From Verrucomicrobiaceae bacterium E54 (GTDB taxonomy: Bacteria > Verrucomicrobiota > Verrucomicrobiia > Verrucomicrobiales > Akkermansiaceae), in assembly GCA_022548915.1 (NCBI GenBank), contig JAKZES010000021.1:1-64000 (forward strand): DNA of 64,000 bases, read 5' to 3'. Below the pieces are notes generated by a model. That model saw only the letters and a program-made list of their open reading frames with translations, made no database searches and was not told where the DNA came from. Shown here one piece after another: positions 38,977 through 47,782 of this stretch (its first letter is position 1; each line of letters begins with the position of its first letter). Both the position numbers and the translations under genes were made by a program.

Positions 38977-39063
38977 TCGGAGCTGAGACGCTCCCATACC
39001 ACAGGGAGAGCGGTCATCCACTCATGCCGGATCGCGGGGCTGGACTTCCCCCGCCACCACCTT

Positions 39064-40128
39064 TCACCCGGGAGGCGCTTCCGGTTTTTCCGGTGCCGCG
39101 ACCGGTGGATTCACCACCTGCGCGGGTGCTGGCGGTGTACCTTGGGTCAGCACGGTTCCCTGCGCCACAGCTGGCTGGGACGGCGGAGTCGCGCCCCCGG
39201 GAACATTCGCCTGCGGTGCCTTGACCCAGGCGGGCGCCTTGGGAGTCACATCGGCATAGACGGCGACCAGACCCATCCCGACGAGTCCGACCAGACCCGC
39301 GAAGCCGGCGGTCATCGCGGTGGTCATCCCGACCACGAAAGGCGTGAAAAACAACAGACCCACCACCATGAAGCTGGGTTTTACCTCATACGCATGGATC
39401 ACCAGTCTCAACCGCGATCGGGCCAGCCCGAGGCCCATCATGATGAAGCAGAGGGTCGCCGCGAAGGCATTCAGGTGCCAGAACACCCCTGCGCCCTTGG
39501 TCTGGGCACCACAGGCCGCCAGCGCGATGCCCCCGGAGGCGAGCGTCGAGCCCAGGAAAAGCACCATCACCGCCATCCGGGCACCCAGCCCTTGAAACGA
39601 CGACGCCCCGATCGCCCCCGCGCAGACGACGCCCGACAGACCGAGAACCGTGAGGGTGCAGGCAAGATCCCGGACGAGCTCGATGCCCCCGATCTGGTAG
39701 CGGACGAGCACGTAGGGCAGCAGCGAGAAGAGCGTGAGCACGCACAGCGACCAGAGGCTGAAGAACTTCCCACGGACCACCTTCCAGCGGCTGAGCTTCG
39801 TCAGCAGCAGCAGCTCATGGTTTCCCTCGTCCAGCTCCTGGCCCATCAGGACCAGTCCCCCGAGTGGCATCACGACCACGCAGACGATGGTAATCGCCAA
39901 CCACAGAGGCCCCGAGGAGCCCAGCAGCAGGATGTTCATCATCCCGACCATCTCGGCGAAGCCCTCGGTCGCACCGGTCTGGAACTCGACGATCACCGCG
40001 GCAATGGCCAGGGCGTGAACCGCGAGGAACGGAATCACGAAGCTTCCGCGCCGCATGTTCTGGCGCATTTCCTTGACCAGCATCGAACCGAAGCGGTCGG
40101 GAAGGTCGTTCTTGAGCACCGCTTCCAC
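39064..40128 (-). CDS. ABC-2-type permease-like membrane protein
   Basis: About 354 residues, at least eight hydrophobic helices. The N-terminus (LVKEMRQNMRRGSFVIPFLAVHALAIA) and the segment ELDEGNHELLLLTKLSRWKVVRGKFFSLW, with a loop of polar residues before the helix, match ABC-2 permeases. The C-terminus is a Pro/Ala-rich tail from about residue 300. No ATPase gene is adjacent in the window, so the partner is elsewhere or the protein is atypical. I prefer GTG 40128 because GGAGG lies eight bases upstream; a TTG start at 40164 is the alternative. It is divergent from the amidase gene. Confidence 0.7.
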   Translation of the reverse strand: MEAVLKNDLPDRFGSMLVKEMRQNMRRGSFVIPFLAVHALAIAAVIVEFQTGATEGFAEMVGMMNILLLGSSGPLWLAITIVCVVVMPLGGLVLMGQELDEGNHELLLLTKLSRWKVVRGKFFSLWSLCVLTLFSLLPYVLVRYQIGGIELVRDLACTLTVLGLSGVVCAGAIGASSFQGLGARMAVMVLFLGSTLASGGIALAACGAQTKGAGVFWHLNAFAATLCFIMMGLGLARSRLRLVIHAYEVKPSFMVVGLLFFTPFVVGMTTAMTAGFAGLVGLVGMGLVAVYADVTPKAPAWVKAPQANVPGGATPPSQPAVAQGTVLTQGTPPAPAQVVNPPVAAPEKPEAPPG

Positions 40129-40230
40129 GCCCTCATCCTCCCTCGACCCGGGCCGTGTGGGCAAGGCAGGAGGCGGGTTTCACCGGATTTTCACGCAGCC
40201 GCGTGCCCTCCCCCGGCCCGGAAAACACAT

Positions 40231-40259
40231 TTGTCATGAGGCATATTCGCCGCTAACCA
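40231..40259 (+). promoter_or_regulatory. Candidate promoter of the amidase gene
   Basis: TTGTCA (40231-40236), a 17-base spacer and TAACCA (40254-40259) lie about 35 bases before the ATG at 40293. It is the only good hexamer pair in the divergent intergenic region. Confidence 0.4.
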
Positions 40260-40292
40260 TCCGGCTGCGTCAGGATCGCCCCACGAACACTC

Positions 40293-41354
40293 ATGACCCG
40301 CCTCCCCATCACCGTTCGAATCCTCATGCTGCTTCTCGGCGGCATGATGGTGGCCGATGCCGCCTGGGAGGAGCGGACGCTGCACGGGCGTGGCTATGTC
40401 AGCGTCAACTCGATCAAGAAGTTCTACAACTTCAAGCAGATGAACTGGTCGGGGAAGAGCATCGTACTGGAGGACGCCAAGGTGGAGATGCGGCTGAAGA
40501 CGGGTTCGCACGAGTGCCTCATGAACGGGGTGAAGTTCGTCTTCAGTTACCCGGTTGAAGTCTCGGGTGGAAAGGCGTGGCTGTCAAAGATCGACCTGAT
40601 GAAGCTGGTCCACCCGGTCCTTCGACCGAGCATCATCGAGAACGCCGGCAGCTTCCGAACCGTCATCATCGATCCCGGTCACGGAGGCAAGGATCCCGGA
40701 GCCACCAACGCCATCGGCACCGAGGCCCGCTACAACCTCATTGTCGCCAAGCACCTGAAGGAACACCTGGAAAGGGACTACAAGTACAAGGTCATCATGA
40801 CCCGTGAAGACAATCGATTCCTGTCACTCCAGCAGCGGGTGGACATCGCGAACCGCATCCGGGACAACGCCGTCTTCATCTCCATCCACCACAACTCCGG
40901 CCGCTCGGCCGCGCGTGGCATCGAGACCTTCACCTTGTCTCCCGTCGGGGTCTCCCACTACGGCCGTGGGCTCAAGGCCAGCGACTTCAGCCCGAAGACC
41001 GGCAACTACCACGACTCCGCCAACGTCGCGCTGGCCACCGCCATCCACGGCACCCTGCTCACCACGCTCAAGGACAAGAAGACCGGCAAACCCTACACGC
41101 TCGACCGGGGAATCAAGCGCGCCCGCTTCAGCGTGCTGAGCGGCGTGAAGCATCCCTCGGTGCTCGTCGAGTGCGGGTTCATGACGCATCCGTACGAAGC
41201 CCGCTTGATCAACGACCCCGGCTACCAACGGACCGTGGCGAAGTCGATTGCCTTCGCCGTGCAGAAGTACCGGGCAGCCGTCGGGCGCCCGCAGGCTGCC
41301 ACTTCCGGCACTTCCGGCACCGCGCCGCAGCGCGGGAGGATGCAGACAAACTGA
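40293..41354 (+). CDS. N-acetylmuramoyl-L-alanine amidase (Amidase_3)
   Basis: 353 residues with a signal sequence (VRILMLLLGGMMVADA). Residues about 25-110 form a copper-amine-oxidase-N-like or AMIN-like beta domain (YVSVNSIKKFYNFKQM). The catalytic domain from about residue 124 has the zinc ligands and catalytic Glu in order: DPGHGG (His), GTEARYN (Glu), SIHHNSG (His) and VECGFM (Glu). It cleaves the amide bond between MurNAc and the stem peptide in the periplasm, probably during daughter-cell separation or remodelling. The C-terminal tail after residue about 325 is low-complexity. Confidence 0.93.
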   Translation: MTRLPITVRILMLLLGGMMVADAAWEERTLHGRGYVSVNSIKKFYNFKQMNWSGKSIVLEDAKVEMRLKTGSHECLMNGVKFVFSYPVEVSGGKAWLSKIDLMKLVHPVLRPSIIENAGSFRTVIIDPGHGGKDPGATNAIGTEARYNLIVAKHLKEHLERDYKYKVIMTREDNRFLSLQQRVDIANRIRDNAVFISIHHNSGRSAARGIETFTLSPVGVSHYGRGLKASDFSPKTGNYHDSANVALATAIHGTLLTTLKDKKTGKPYTLDRGIKRARFSVLSGVKHPSVLVECGFMTHPYEARLINDPGYQRTVAKSIAFAVQKYRAAVGRPQAATSGTSGTAPQRGRMQTN

Positions 41355-41392
41355 AGCGCGGGAGGCAACGGGCCAGGGCCGCTACCCGCGCC

Positions 41393-43180
41393 CTACTCGA
41401 CCGGGGGCAGCGGATCGAGTTTCTGGCCGATCTTCAAGAGCCTGTGGCGCAATCTTCCATAGGGCACGTCCTGCACCGGGAACTCCTCCTCCACCGCCAT
41501 CGCTGCCGCGACACCCGCCGATTCCCCGAGAATCATCCACACCGGCTCCATGCGGATGGAGGTCATGGCGATGTGGCTGGCCGAGCAGCAGACCGGCACC
41601 AGCAGGTTGGAGCATTCCCGCTTCCTGGGAACGATGGCTTCGTAGGGAATGGCGTAGCTGCCGTTCTGCTTTCCTCCGTCCAGATACAGGATGGAGAATT
41701 CCCCGCCCTGAAGCGCCACCTTGCCGTCAAGCGCCACGGTCGCGTAGGACCAGTCATCCACACCGTAGGAGGCGAGACCGACCGAGTGCTTTGGTGCGGT
41801 CTTTGCCTCCAGGTCCTTCTGGGTGACGACGTAGTCCGAGATCATGCGCCGCGCCTCGCGGACGTAGAGTTGATGCGGCCAGCCGCCGGTTTCATCAAAG
41901 TCGCCCCGGTCGAAGGTCAACTCCCGGGCCTGGGCCCGGAGCTTCGCAGGAACCACCGGATCGGTGCGCAGGAAATGGATCAGCTTGCAAAAGAACTCCT
42001 GGTGGAACTTCCAGATGGACGCCCGGGTGGCCCAATCGCCGTTGGGGTAGTTCTCCGAACTGCCGAAAATGGTGGTCGTCATCAGGGCACGGCTCAGGTT
42101 GGTGTCCGGCAGGCGCGGCCTGAGCCTGGAACCGGCATCCGCTTGTCGCGGCTTGAAGGTGTCGATGACGGGCTGCCCCAGGCGGTTGAAGGATCGGGCG
42201 GAATAGATGTCGACACCATCGCGCATGGCCCGGCGGAACAATTCAAACTCGGCGGGGTCGTAGCGGGCGGGCTCGGGGATCGCGATGCCCTCACCCCTGC
42301 GGTTGAACTTGTAGCGGAAGCAGTAGGCCATGGTCAGGCCGTCGGCGCTGCCCTCGGGGCCGATCTTTCGATCCTGAACGAAGGGAATGGTGCCGCTCCC
42401 GGGATCTCCCTCCTCGAGCCACGGGTCGATCTCGTAGAGCCACAGGTTGGGCCGCACCCCGGCGAGGCTCTCGCCATACTGCTCGCGCGACTCGCGGCCC
42501 CAGGTGTAGTTCGTGCCGCTCATCGCCAGCAGATCACCTTCGTAGGAGCAGTCGATGAAGACCCTGGCCCGGATGTGGACGGCATTGTGCGCGAGCGGTT
42601 CGGGGATCGGGCAGCCCGTCCGGTCCACCGGGGCATGGTCGAGCCAGATGGCCTGGATCGCGCTGCCTCCGGGAGAGACGCGGATGACCTCGCGCAGCTT
42701 GGCCGGGTCCTGGCGCGTGGCCGAGTGAATGGTGGTGTCGGTGAGTTGCACCTTGCCGAGGCGATGGTCGTAAATCACCTCGATCCCGTGGTCCTCCACC
42801 AGCTTGAGAAAGCGCTCACGGTAGGTCCGGTTGCTGTGACCGATCCGCGTGGTCTGGGAGTAGGTGCTGTTGCCGCCCGGCTTGCGGTCGGCGAAGTCGT
42901 CCAGCCCTTCGGTAAGGAACTTGTGGGTCGAACCTCCGACCGCCGCCTCGCGGCCCCAGTCGAGATGGTCGATACCGCCACCGGTCATACCGCCCAGCCA
43001 ACGGCTGGGTTCCACCAGGATGACCGTGGCCCCTTCCCGGCTGGCCGCCACCGCGGCCATCACGCCACTCGCCGTGCCGCCATAGACGCAGACATCGGCC
43101 TCGCGGGGAACAACGGGTTCGGCTGGCACACATGGGGCAAGAATCAGCAGCCCGGCGGCAATGGGTAAGAATGGCTTCAT
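41393..43180 (-). CDS. Exported FAD-dependent oxidoreductase (FAD_oxidored-like)
   Basis: 595 residues with a Sec-type signal peptide (MKPFLPIAAGLLILAPCVPA). VCVYGGTASGVMAAVAASREG is the dinucleotide-binding motif, and VEPSRWLGGMTGGGIDHLDWG continues the FAD fold. The later ARVFIDCSYEGDLLAMSGTNYTWGRES and LLVPVCCSASHIAMTSIRMEPVWMILGESAGVAAAMAV are family hallmarks. There is no twin-arginine motif, so the FAD would have to be inserted outside the cytoplasm. The gene follows the sulfatase with 34 bp between, probably one operon. Sugar-related substrate is inferred from context. Confidence 0.88.
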   Translation of the reverse strand: MKPFLPIAAGLLILAPCVPAEPVVPREADVCVYGGTASGVMAAVAASREGATVILVEPSRWLGGMTGGGIDHLDWGREAAVGGSTHKFLTEGLDDFADRKPGGNSTYSQTTRIGHSNRTYRERFLKLVEDHGIEVIYDHRLGKVQLTDTTIHSATRQDPAKLREVIRVSPGGSAIQAIWLDHAPVDRTGCPIPEPLAHNAVHIRARVFIDCSYEGDLLAMSGTNYTWGRESREQYGESLAGVRPNLWLYEIDPWLEEGDPGSGTIPFVQDRKIGPEGSADGLTMAYCFRYKFNRRGEGIAIPEPARYDPAEFELFRRAMRDGVDIYSARSFNRLGQPVIDTFKPRQADAGSRLRPRLPDTNLSRALMTTTIFGSSENYPNGDWATRASIWKFHQEFFCKLIHFLRTDPVVPAKLRAQARELTFDRGDFDETGGWPHQLYVREARRMISDYVVTQKDLEAKTAPKHSVGLASYGVDDWSYATVALDGKVALQGGEFSILYLDGGKQNGSYAIPYEAIVPRKRECSNLLVPVCCSASHIAMTSIRMEPVWMILGESAGVAAAMAVEEEFPVQDVPYGRLRHRLLKIGQKLDPLPPVE

Positions 43181-43214
43181 GCTGGTGGATGATCGGTGAA
43201 GGTGGGGCTTCGGT

Positions 43215-44756
43215 TCAGCGAGCTTCCTCAAGAAGCTGGTTCAACTCACGAACCCTGTCCGGTTCACGGTCCCATTGGTTCTCTTGCTCGGCGGGATCGG
43301 TCCGCAGGTGATAGAGTTGTCCGGGTGCGCCGGGGACCGGCTGGCTGTCGCGTGGCGGCGGCCAACCCCCGGAACCCCGGGTGCCGGCGATCAGCTTCCA
43401 ATCGCCACGGCGGATCGCGAGAACGCCGTGGCTCGAATGCTGGATCATCGAGCGCCGGGGCGGAGCATCGTCATGCACCTCGCCCAGCAGGACCGGCAAC
43501 TGGTTGACGCTGTCGCGTGCCCCTGCCTCCGGCATCGCCGGTGCCCCGGCCACCGCCGTCAGCGTGGCCACAAAATCCGTCAGGGAAAACAGCTGGCCAG
43601 CCTGCGTCCCGGCTTCGATCCGGCCCGGCCAGCGCACGATGAGGGGCACGCGATGCCCGCCCTCCCAGATATGGGCCTTCCAACCGCGAAGCTCCCCGTT
43701 GGAGGCATGGCCATGACGCTCGAACAGCCAGTTGCGCCCGGGCCCCGCCAGTCGTTTGCCACCCTCCCCGCGCTTGAAGTCGCCCGGCAGCGCGCCGTTG
43801 TCACTGGTGACGATGATTACGGTGTTTTCCCGCTGGCCGCTGGCTGTCAGCGCCTCGTCCACCTGCCCGACGATCCAGTCGAACAGCCACACGAGATCGC
43901 CGCGCGAGCCGGCCTTGCTCTTGCCCCGGGCGAACTCCGGCACCACCTCCTCGACACAGGGTTCATGCGGCGCGTTTGGGGCCAGGTAGAGGAAGAAGGG
44001 ACGCTCATGGTCCGCCGCCTGCCGGATGTAGGCGCGGGCCTTCCCGGCGATCACCAGATCGGCCCGCGCGTGGCTCCAGCCCTCCGCCGCCATGCCATGG
44101 TCCCCGTGGGGCACGGCCTGATGGCTGAAGCGGCTGGCCACGAAATGCTCGTCCTCGATGAACCCGTAGGGCGGCGCGCAGGTGCCGCAGCCCGCATTCC
44201 AGTACGCCTGATCGAATCCGACCGAAGTCGGCCCTCCCGTCACTGGTTTGCGGAAGTCCACCTCCTTCTCGCGGCTTGTCGGCCTGCCCTCCCGGTCGTG
44301 GAAGGTGGCGCCGATGTGCCATTTGCCGATGCAGGCGCTTCGATAGCCGCGCTCCTTCAGCAGCGACGGCAGGGTCGGCTCGCCGGGTTGGATCAACGGC
44401 GGGCTGTAGCCACCGATCACCCCCTTCCGTAGCGTCCGCCAGCCGTAGCGTCCGGTGATCAAGCCGTAGCGCGTCGGCGTGCACACCGCCGAGGGCGAGT
44501 GGGCATCGGTAAAGCGCATGCCCTCCGCCGCCACGCGGTCCATGTGCGGGGTCGGGATCCTGCTGGCTTCGTTGTAGCAACCGGGATCGCCGTAACCCAT
44601 GTCGTCGGCGAGGATCAACACGATGTTGGGCAGGCGCTCCCGCGGACTTTCCGCGGCTGCGGCCCACTCCGGCACCGACAGCGCGAGCAGCACCATCCCT
44701 GCCGCCAGTGGCCATGTCGCGGCAAGTCCGCCGGTTGATGGCTGGCTAGGATTCAT
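43215..44756 (-). CDS. Exported sulfatase (formylglycine-dependent)
   Basis: 513 residues with a signal peptide ending VLLALSVPEWAAAA. PNIVLILADDMGYGDPGCYN holds the Asp-Asp metal ligands. SAVCTPTRYGLITGRYG contains the CTPTR motif in which Cys (about residue 91) becomes formylglycine. VTSDNGALPGDFKRGEGGK carries the C-terminal Asp-Asn metal site. It hydrolyses sulfate esters, probably of a marine-type polysaccharide. No maturase gene (FGE or anSME) is in the window. It is placed between an exported FAD oxidoreductase and exported beta proteins. I use the ATG at 44756 since the upstream frame lacks a signal peptide start. Confidence 0.95.
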   Translation of the reverse strand: MNPSQPSTGGLAATWPLAAGMVLLALSVPEWAAAAESPRERLPNIVLILADDMGYGDPGCYNEASRIPTPHMDRVAAEGMRFTDAHSPSAVCTPTRYGLITGRYGWRTLRKGVIGGYSPPLIQPGEPTLPSLLKERGYRSACIGKWHIGATFHDREGRPTSREKEVDFRKPVTGGPTSVGFDQAYWNAGCGTCAPPYGFIEDEHFVASRFSHQAVPHGDHGMAAEGWSHARADLVIAGKARAYIRQAADHERPFFLYLAPNAPHEPCVEEVVPEFARGKSKAGSRGDLVWLFDWIVGQVDEALTASGQRENTVIIVTSDNGALPGDFKRGEGGKRLAGPGRNWLFERHGHASNGELRGWKAHIWEGGHRVPLIVRWPGRIEAGTQAGQLFSLTDFVATLTAVAGAPAMPEAGARDSVNQLPVLLGEVHDDAPPRRSMIQHSSHGVLAIRRGDWKLIAGTRGSGGWPPPRDSQPVPGAPGQLYHLRTDPAEQENQWDREPDRVRELNQLLEEAR

Positions 44757-44851
44757 GACATGAGACCGACTCGTCGGCCGCTGAGGACCCCGCACATGCT
44801 GCCCGGACCTTCAGCGATCGTTCGCAGCCATCCGCCGGCTTCCGGCACGGC

Positions 44852-45877
44852 TCATGGCAGCTTTTCGACGACCGCAAAGAAGCGCCGCGAATCGCCACCC
44901 CCCGGGATGCCGGTGAGCGAGTTGGTGTCGGGCGTGGCCTCGATATCGCCCTGATTTCCCCACACCGGCCAGGTCTCCGGCGGGGTTGAAAGGTCGGTCG
45001 CACTCACGAGATCATACACCCGGCCCGCCTGGCTGTTCCAGCTGAAGTCGTAGTGACCCGGAGTGTCCGCGCTGGCGACGATGGTGAGTTGCAAGGGCTC
45101 CGCCGCCGGGGCCGACACGGTGAGGTTCCTCAGGCGAAACTGGTCGGGGCCGGTCGTCCCGTCATTTCCATCATAGCCCGCCGCGCCGACGCGCCAGGCG
45201 TAGAAGTCATAGCCGGCCCCGACATCGATCTCACCGAGTTCGACGGTCGTGTATTGCTTGGGAACCTCCTTGGCACCGGCGATCCCGCTCCCCGTCTGGG
45301 CCACCTTGACGTCCAGAACCTTCACCGCATCGCGCTGGAGCCATCCATTGTAGAAGCTCGCATCCCCACCGTTGGCGCTCAGGACCGGACCGGTTTCCCC
45401 GGCATTCCACGCAAAGACCTCGAACCACAGGTAGAGCGGCCCGTTCGAATCCGCCCCGTGCGTCAAGTCATTCAGATACACGTCGACTTCGACGGTCTGC
45501 GGGGTGGTGGTGGCCCCGCCATCCTCGACGAAGAGGAGGTTCGCCCGCAGATTGCCACCGGCGGGATAACCCGGGATGTACTGCAGCACCTCGTTGCCGA
45601 ACGACTGCCAGACATTCAAGCCGTTCAGGATCCAGTCGCCCGTGCTCTTGTCCGTGTCGACGAAGGAATCATTGCCGCCGTCGGTGTCGAACTGGACCGT
45701 GCCGGTCGTGGTGTCGAGCCGATACTGGTGCCTCCCGTCGCCGCTCCACGGATCCGACAGGGTCACGGCCGAAGGGATGCCGGTCACCACGTCGGCATTG
45801 GCAGTGAAAACAAGGGATGACAGGGCGAGGGCGAAAAGCGGGCAGAGCGGCTTCATCGGCTGGAAAGCAGGTTTCAT
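44852..45877 (-). CDS. Exported protein, paralogue of the 46008 gene with a different C-terminus
   Basis: About 341 residues with a signal peptide (LCPLFALALSSLVFTANA). The first about 240 residues align almost completely with the protein at 46008 (shared TTGTVQFDTDGGN, DWILNGLNVWQSF, GYPAGGNLRANLLFVEDGG, YLWFEVFAWNAGETGPVLSANG). The DNA includes a 61-base identical stretch (45129-45189 and 46093-46153). After DQFRLRNLT it switches to a verrucomicrobial module (YDFSWNSQAGRVYDLVSATDL) instead of a PEP-CTERM tail. Function is unknown; a lectin-like fold is likely. The start may instead be the ATG at 45856. Confidence 0.8.
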   Translation of the reverse strand: MKPAFQPMKPLCPLFALALSSLVFTANADVVTGIPSAVTLSDPWSGDGRHQYRLDTTTGTVQFDTDGGNDSFVDTDKSTGDWILNGLNVWQSFGNEVLQYIPGYPAGGNLRANLLFVEDGGATTTPQTVEVDVYLNDLTHGADSNGPLYLWFEVFAWNAGETGPVLSANGGDASFYNGWLQRDAVKVLDVKVAQTGSGIAGAKEVPKQYTTVELGEIDVGAGYDFYAWRVGAAGYDGNDGTTGPDQFRLRNLTVSAPAAEPLQLTIVASADTPGHYDFSWNSQAGRVYDLVSATDLSTPPETWPVWGNQGDIEATPDTNSLTGIPGGGDSRRFFAVVEKLP

Positions 45878-46007
45878 GATGCTTTGGACTGAGGGAGGTT
45901 GGACAGAACGACGGGCTTGGGTGGGACAGCAGCGACGGTCGGACAAGGCGGCGGGTCGGGGATGGCACCCGGTATTGCGGGATCGTGGCGGGAACGCGGA
46001 AGCCGCC

Positions 46008-46838
46008 TCAACGGCGACGCCGCAAGCCGGTCGCCAGGCCGAGCAGCGCCAGACACAAGGCGGAGGACGGCTCCGGAACCGCGGTGATGTTGCTCAGGCG
46101 AAACTGGTCGGGGCCGGTCGTCCCGTCATTTCCATCATAGCCCGCCGCGCCGATCCGCCAGGCGTAGAAGTCATAGCCGTCGCCGACATCGATCTCACCT
46201 AGCTCGACGGTCGTGTACTCCGCGGGGACCTCCTTGGCACCGGCGATCCCGCTCCCCGTCTGGGCCACCTTGACGTCCAGAAGCTTCACCGCATCGCCTT
46301 GGAGCCATGGGTTGTAAATGCTCGCATTCGGACCGTTGGCACTCAGGACGGGGCCGGTTTCCCCGGCATTCCACGCAAACACCTCGAACCACAGGTAGAG
46401 CGGCCCGTTTGAATCCGTCCCGTGCGTCAAGTCGTTCAGATACACGTCGATTCCGACAGTCTGCGGGCTGATGGTGGCTCCCCCATCCTCGACGAAGAGA
46501 AGGTTCGCCCGCAGGTTGCCGCCGGAGGGATAACCGGGGATGTACTGCAGCACCTCGTTGTTGAACGACTGCCAGACATTCAAGCCGTTCAGGATCCAGT
46601 CGCCCCCGCTCTTGTCGGTGTCGACGAAGGAGTTGTTGCCGCCGTCTGTGTCGAACTGGACCGTGCCGGTCGTGGAGTCGAGCCGGTACTGGTGCTGCCC
46701 GTTGCCGCTCGTCGGAGCCGACGGGGTCACGGCCGAAGGAATGCTGCTCACAATGGCGGCACCGGCAGCCGCCGAGAACGCCGAAAGAGTGCCTGCGGCA
46801 AGCGCAAGGGTAATGGAGGTCGGGGCGGGGAAGCGCAT
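46008..46838 (-). CDS. PEP-CTERM protein, paralogue of the 44852 gene
   Basis: 276 residues with signal peptide SITLALAAGTLSAFSAAAGA and the same beta domain as the preceding paralogue: GQHQYRLDSTTGTVQFDTDG, DWILNGLNVWQSF, PLYLWFEVFAWNAGETGP, GYDFYAWRIGAAGYDGNDG. It ends VPEPSSALCLALLGLATGLRRRR, a sorting signal for the exosortase system. The intergenic space to the neighbouring paralogue is about 130 bp with no recognised site. The substrate is not visible. Confidence 0.82.
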   Translation of the reverse strand: MRFPAPTSITLALAAGTLSAFSAAAGAAIVSSIPSAVTPSAPTSGNGQHQYRLDSTTGTVQFDTDGGNNSFVDTDKSGGDWILNGLNVWQSFNNEVLQYIPGYPSGGNLRANLLFVEDGGATISPQTVGIDVYLNDLTHGTDSNGPLYLWFEVFAWNAGETGPVLSANGPNASIYNPWLQGDAVKLLDVKVAQTGSGIAGAKEVPAEYTTVELGEIDVGDGYDFYAWRIGAAGYDGNDGTTGPDQFRLSNITAVPEPSSALCLALLGLATGLRRRR

Positions 46839-46919
46839 GGTGGTTGATGGATCGCTTTTCAGGGGGCGGTCGGTGGGGACCCGGACTTGAAGGGGTGATG
46901 GTTCCGGCTTGAACATTCT

Positions 46920-47612
46920 TCACGCATCACGCCGACGGCGCAGGAGCATCAGCACGCCGAGAGTTCCCAACAGCGGGACCACCGAAGGCTCGGGGATGAC
47001 CTGAATGGTGCCCGCGAACGAGAGGTTGTCGATGCCGATATTCCAGCCGTCTTTGTTCTCGTAGGCATCCGTCGAAATCACAATCGTATTGGTACCGCTG
47101 ATCAGTGCTTCGCTGTCGGTGAAGCTCAGCGTCCCCCCGGAGGAAATCGTCGAAGTCGAAAGGGTCGCGTCAAAGGCGGTGCCGTTGACCGTGACATTCA
47201 TCGGGATGGCCCGGCCCCCGCCTTGGTTCGCCCCCGCGTTTGTCAGGCCTTGGTAACCGAACGATATCGAGGTCAGGGTGCCTGTCGCGCCGGCAGCCAA
47301 ATCAAACTGGAAGGTTGCCGCCCAGTCGCCCGTGTTCTGCACATTCAGGGCGGGCGCAAAGGCCTCTTTGCCATAACCGGTGGTGAAAAAACCGGCGGGA
47401 TCGAAGCCCGCATCGCTGTCGAGCAGTGTGTAACTTGCCGACGTGCCAGGAGTCACATTCACCAGGTCATCGCCCGTCCAGACGATGCCGGTCATGGTCT
47501 CGCTGGCACTCGACTTCGTCGCCGAGTCAAAGTTCGTCTCCGCAATCACGGCCGCATGGGCTGCCGGGGTGATCACCAGAGCTGCTGCCAGGGTAAGTGC
47601 TTTGTGATTCAT
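46920..47612 (-). CDS. PEP-CTERM protein, beta-sandwich
   Basis: 230 residues. Signal peptide MNHKALTLAAALVITPAAHA is followed by a beta-rich domain (LTSISFGYQGLTN, NTIVISTDAYENKDGWNIGIDNLSFAG) of the lectin-like type common in exported verrucomicrobial proteins. The tail VIPEPSVVPLLGTLGVLMLLRRRRDA is a PEP-CTERM signal. It is first in a minus-strand series leading to the sulfatase and FAD oxidoreductase and is divergent from the regulator at 47783. No catalytic motif is visible. Confidence 0.85.
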   Translation of the reverse strand: MNHKALTLAAALVITPAAHAAVIAETNFDSATKSSASETMTGIVWTGDDLVNVTPGTSASYTLLDSDAGFDPAGFFTTGYGKEAFAPALNVQNTGDWAATFQFDLAAGATGTLTSISFGYQGLTNAGANQGGGRAIPMNVTVNGTAFDATLSTSTISSGGTLSFTDSEALISGTNTIVISTDAYENKDGWNIGIDNLSFAGTIQVIPEPSVVPLLGTLGVLMLLRRRRDA

Positions 47613-47712
47613 GATTCGGGGGCGTGATTCAATCCTTGTGTCGTTCGGAGGGTCCGCGCAGCGAACCTCCGGTCGGCCTTGAAGAGGCTTTCGATTGCGG
47701 CTCAAGGGAAAC

Positions 47713-47745
47713 AGGGCCACCCCGGGATTCCAGAATTTTGGCCCT
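47713..47745. promoter_or_regulatory. Inverted repeat in the regulator/PEP-CTERM divergent region
   Basis: AGGGCCA (47713-47719) and TGGCCCT (47739-47745) form a perfect 7-bp inverted pair with a 19-base spacer, located 38 bases before the regulator start. It might be an operator, but a 7-bp GC-rich pair is not strong evidence in this genome. Confidence 0.25.
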
Positions 47746-47782
47746 TGCCCACTATCCTGTTTTCCCCTGTGCTTTGGGCGGC

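Noticed and set aside
38990-39045. GCTCCC..GGGAG hairpin after korB
   Set aside because: The stem is short and no T-run follows on either strand, so a terminator call is not justified.
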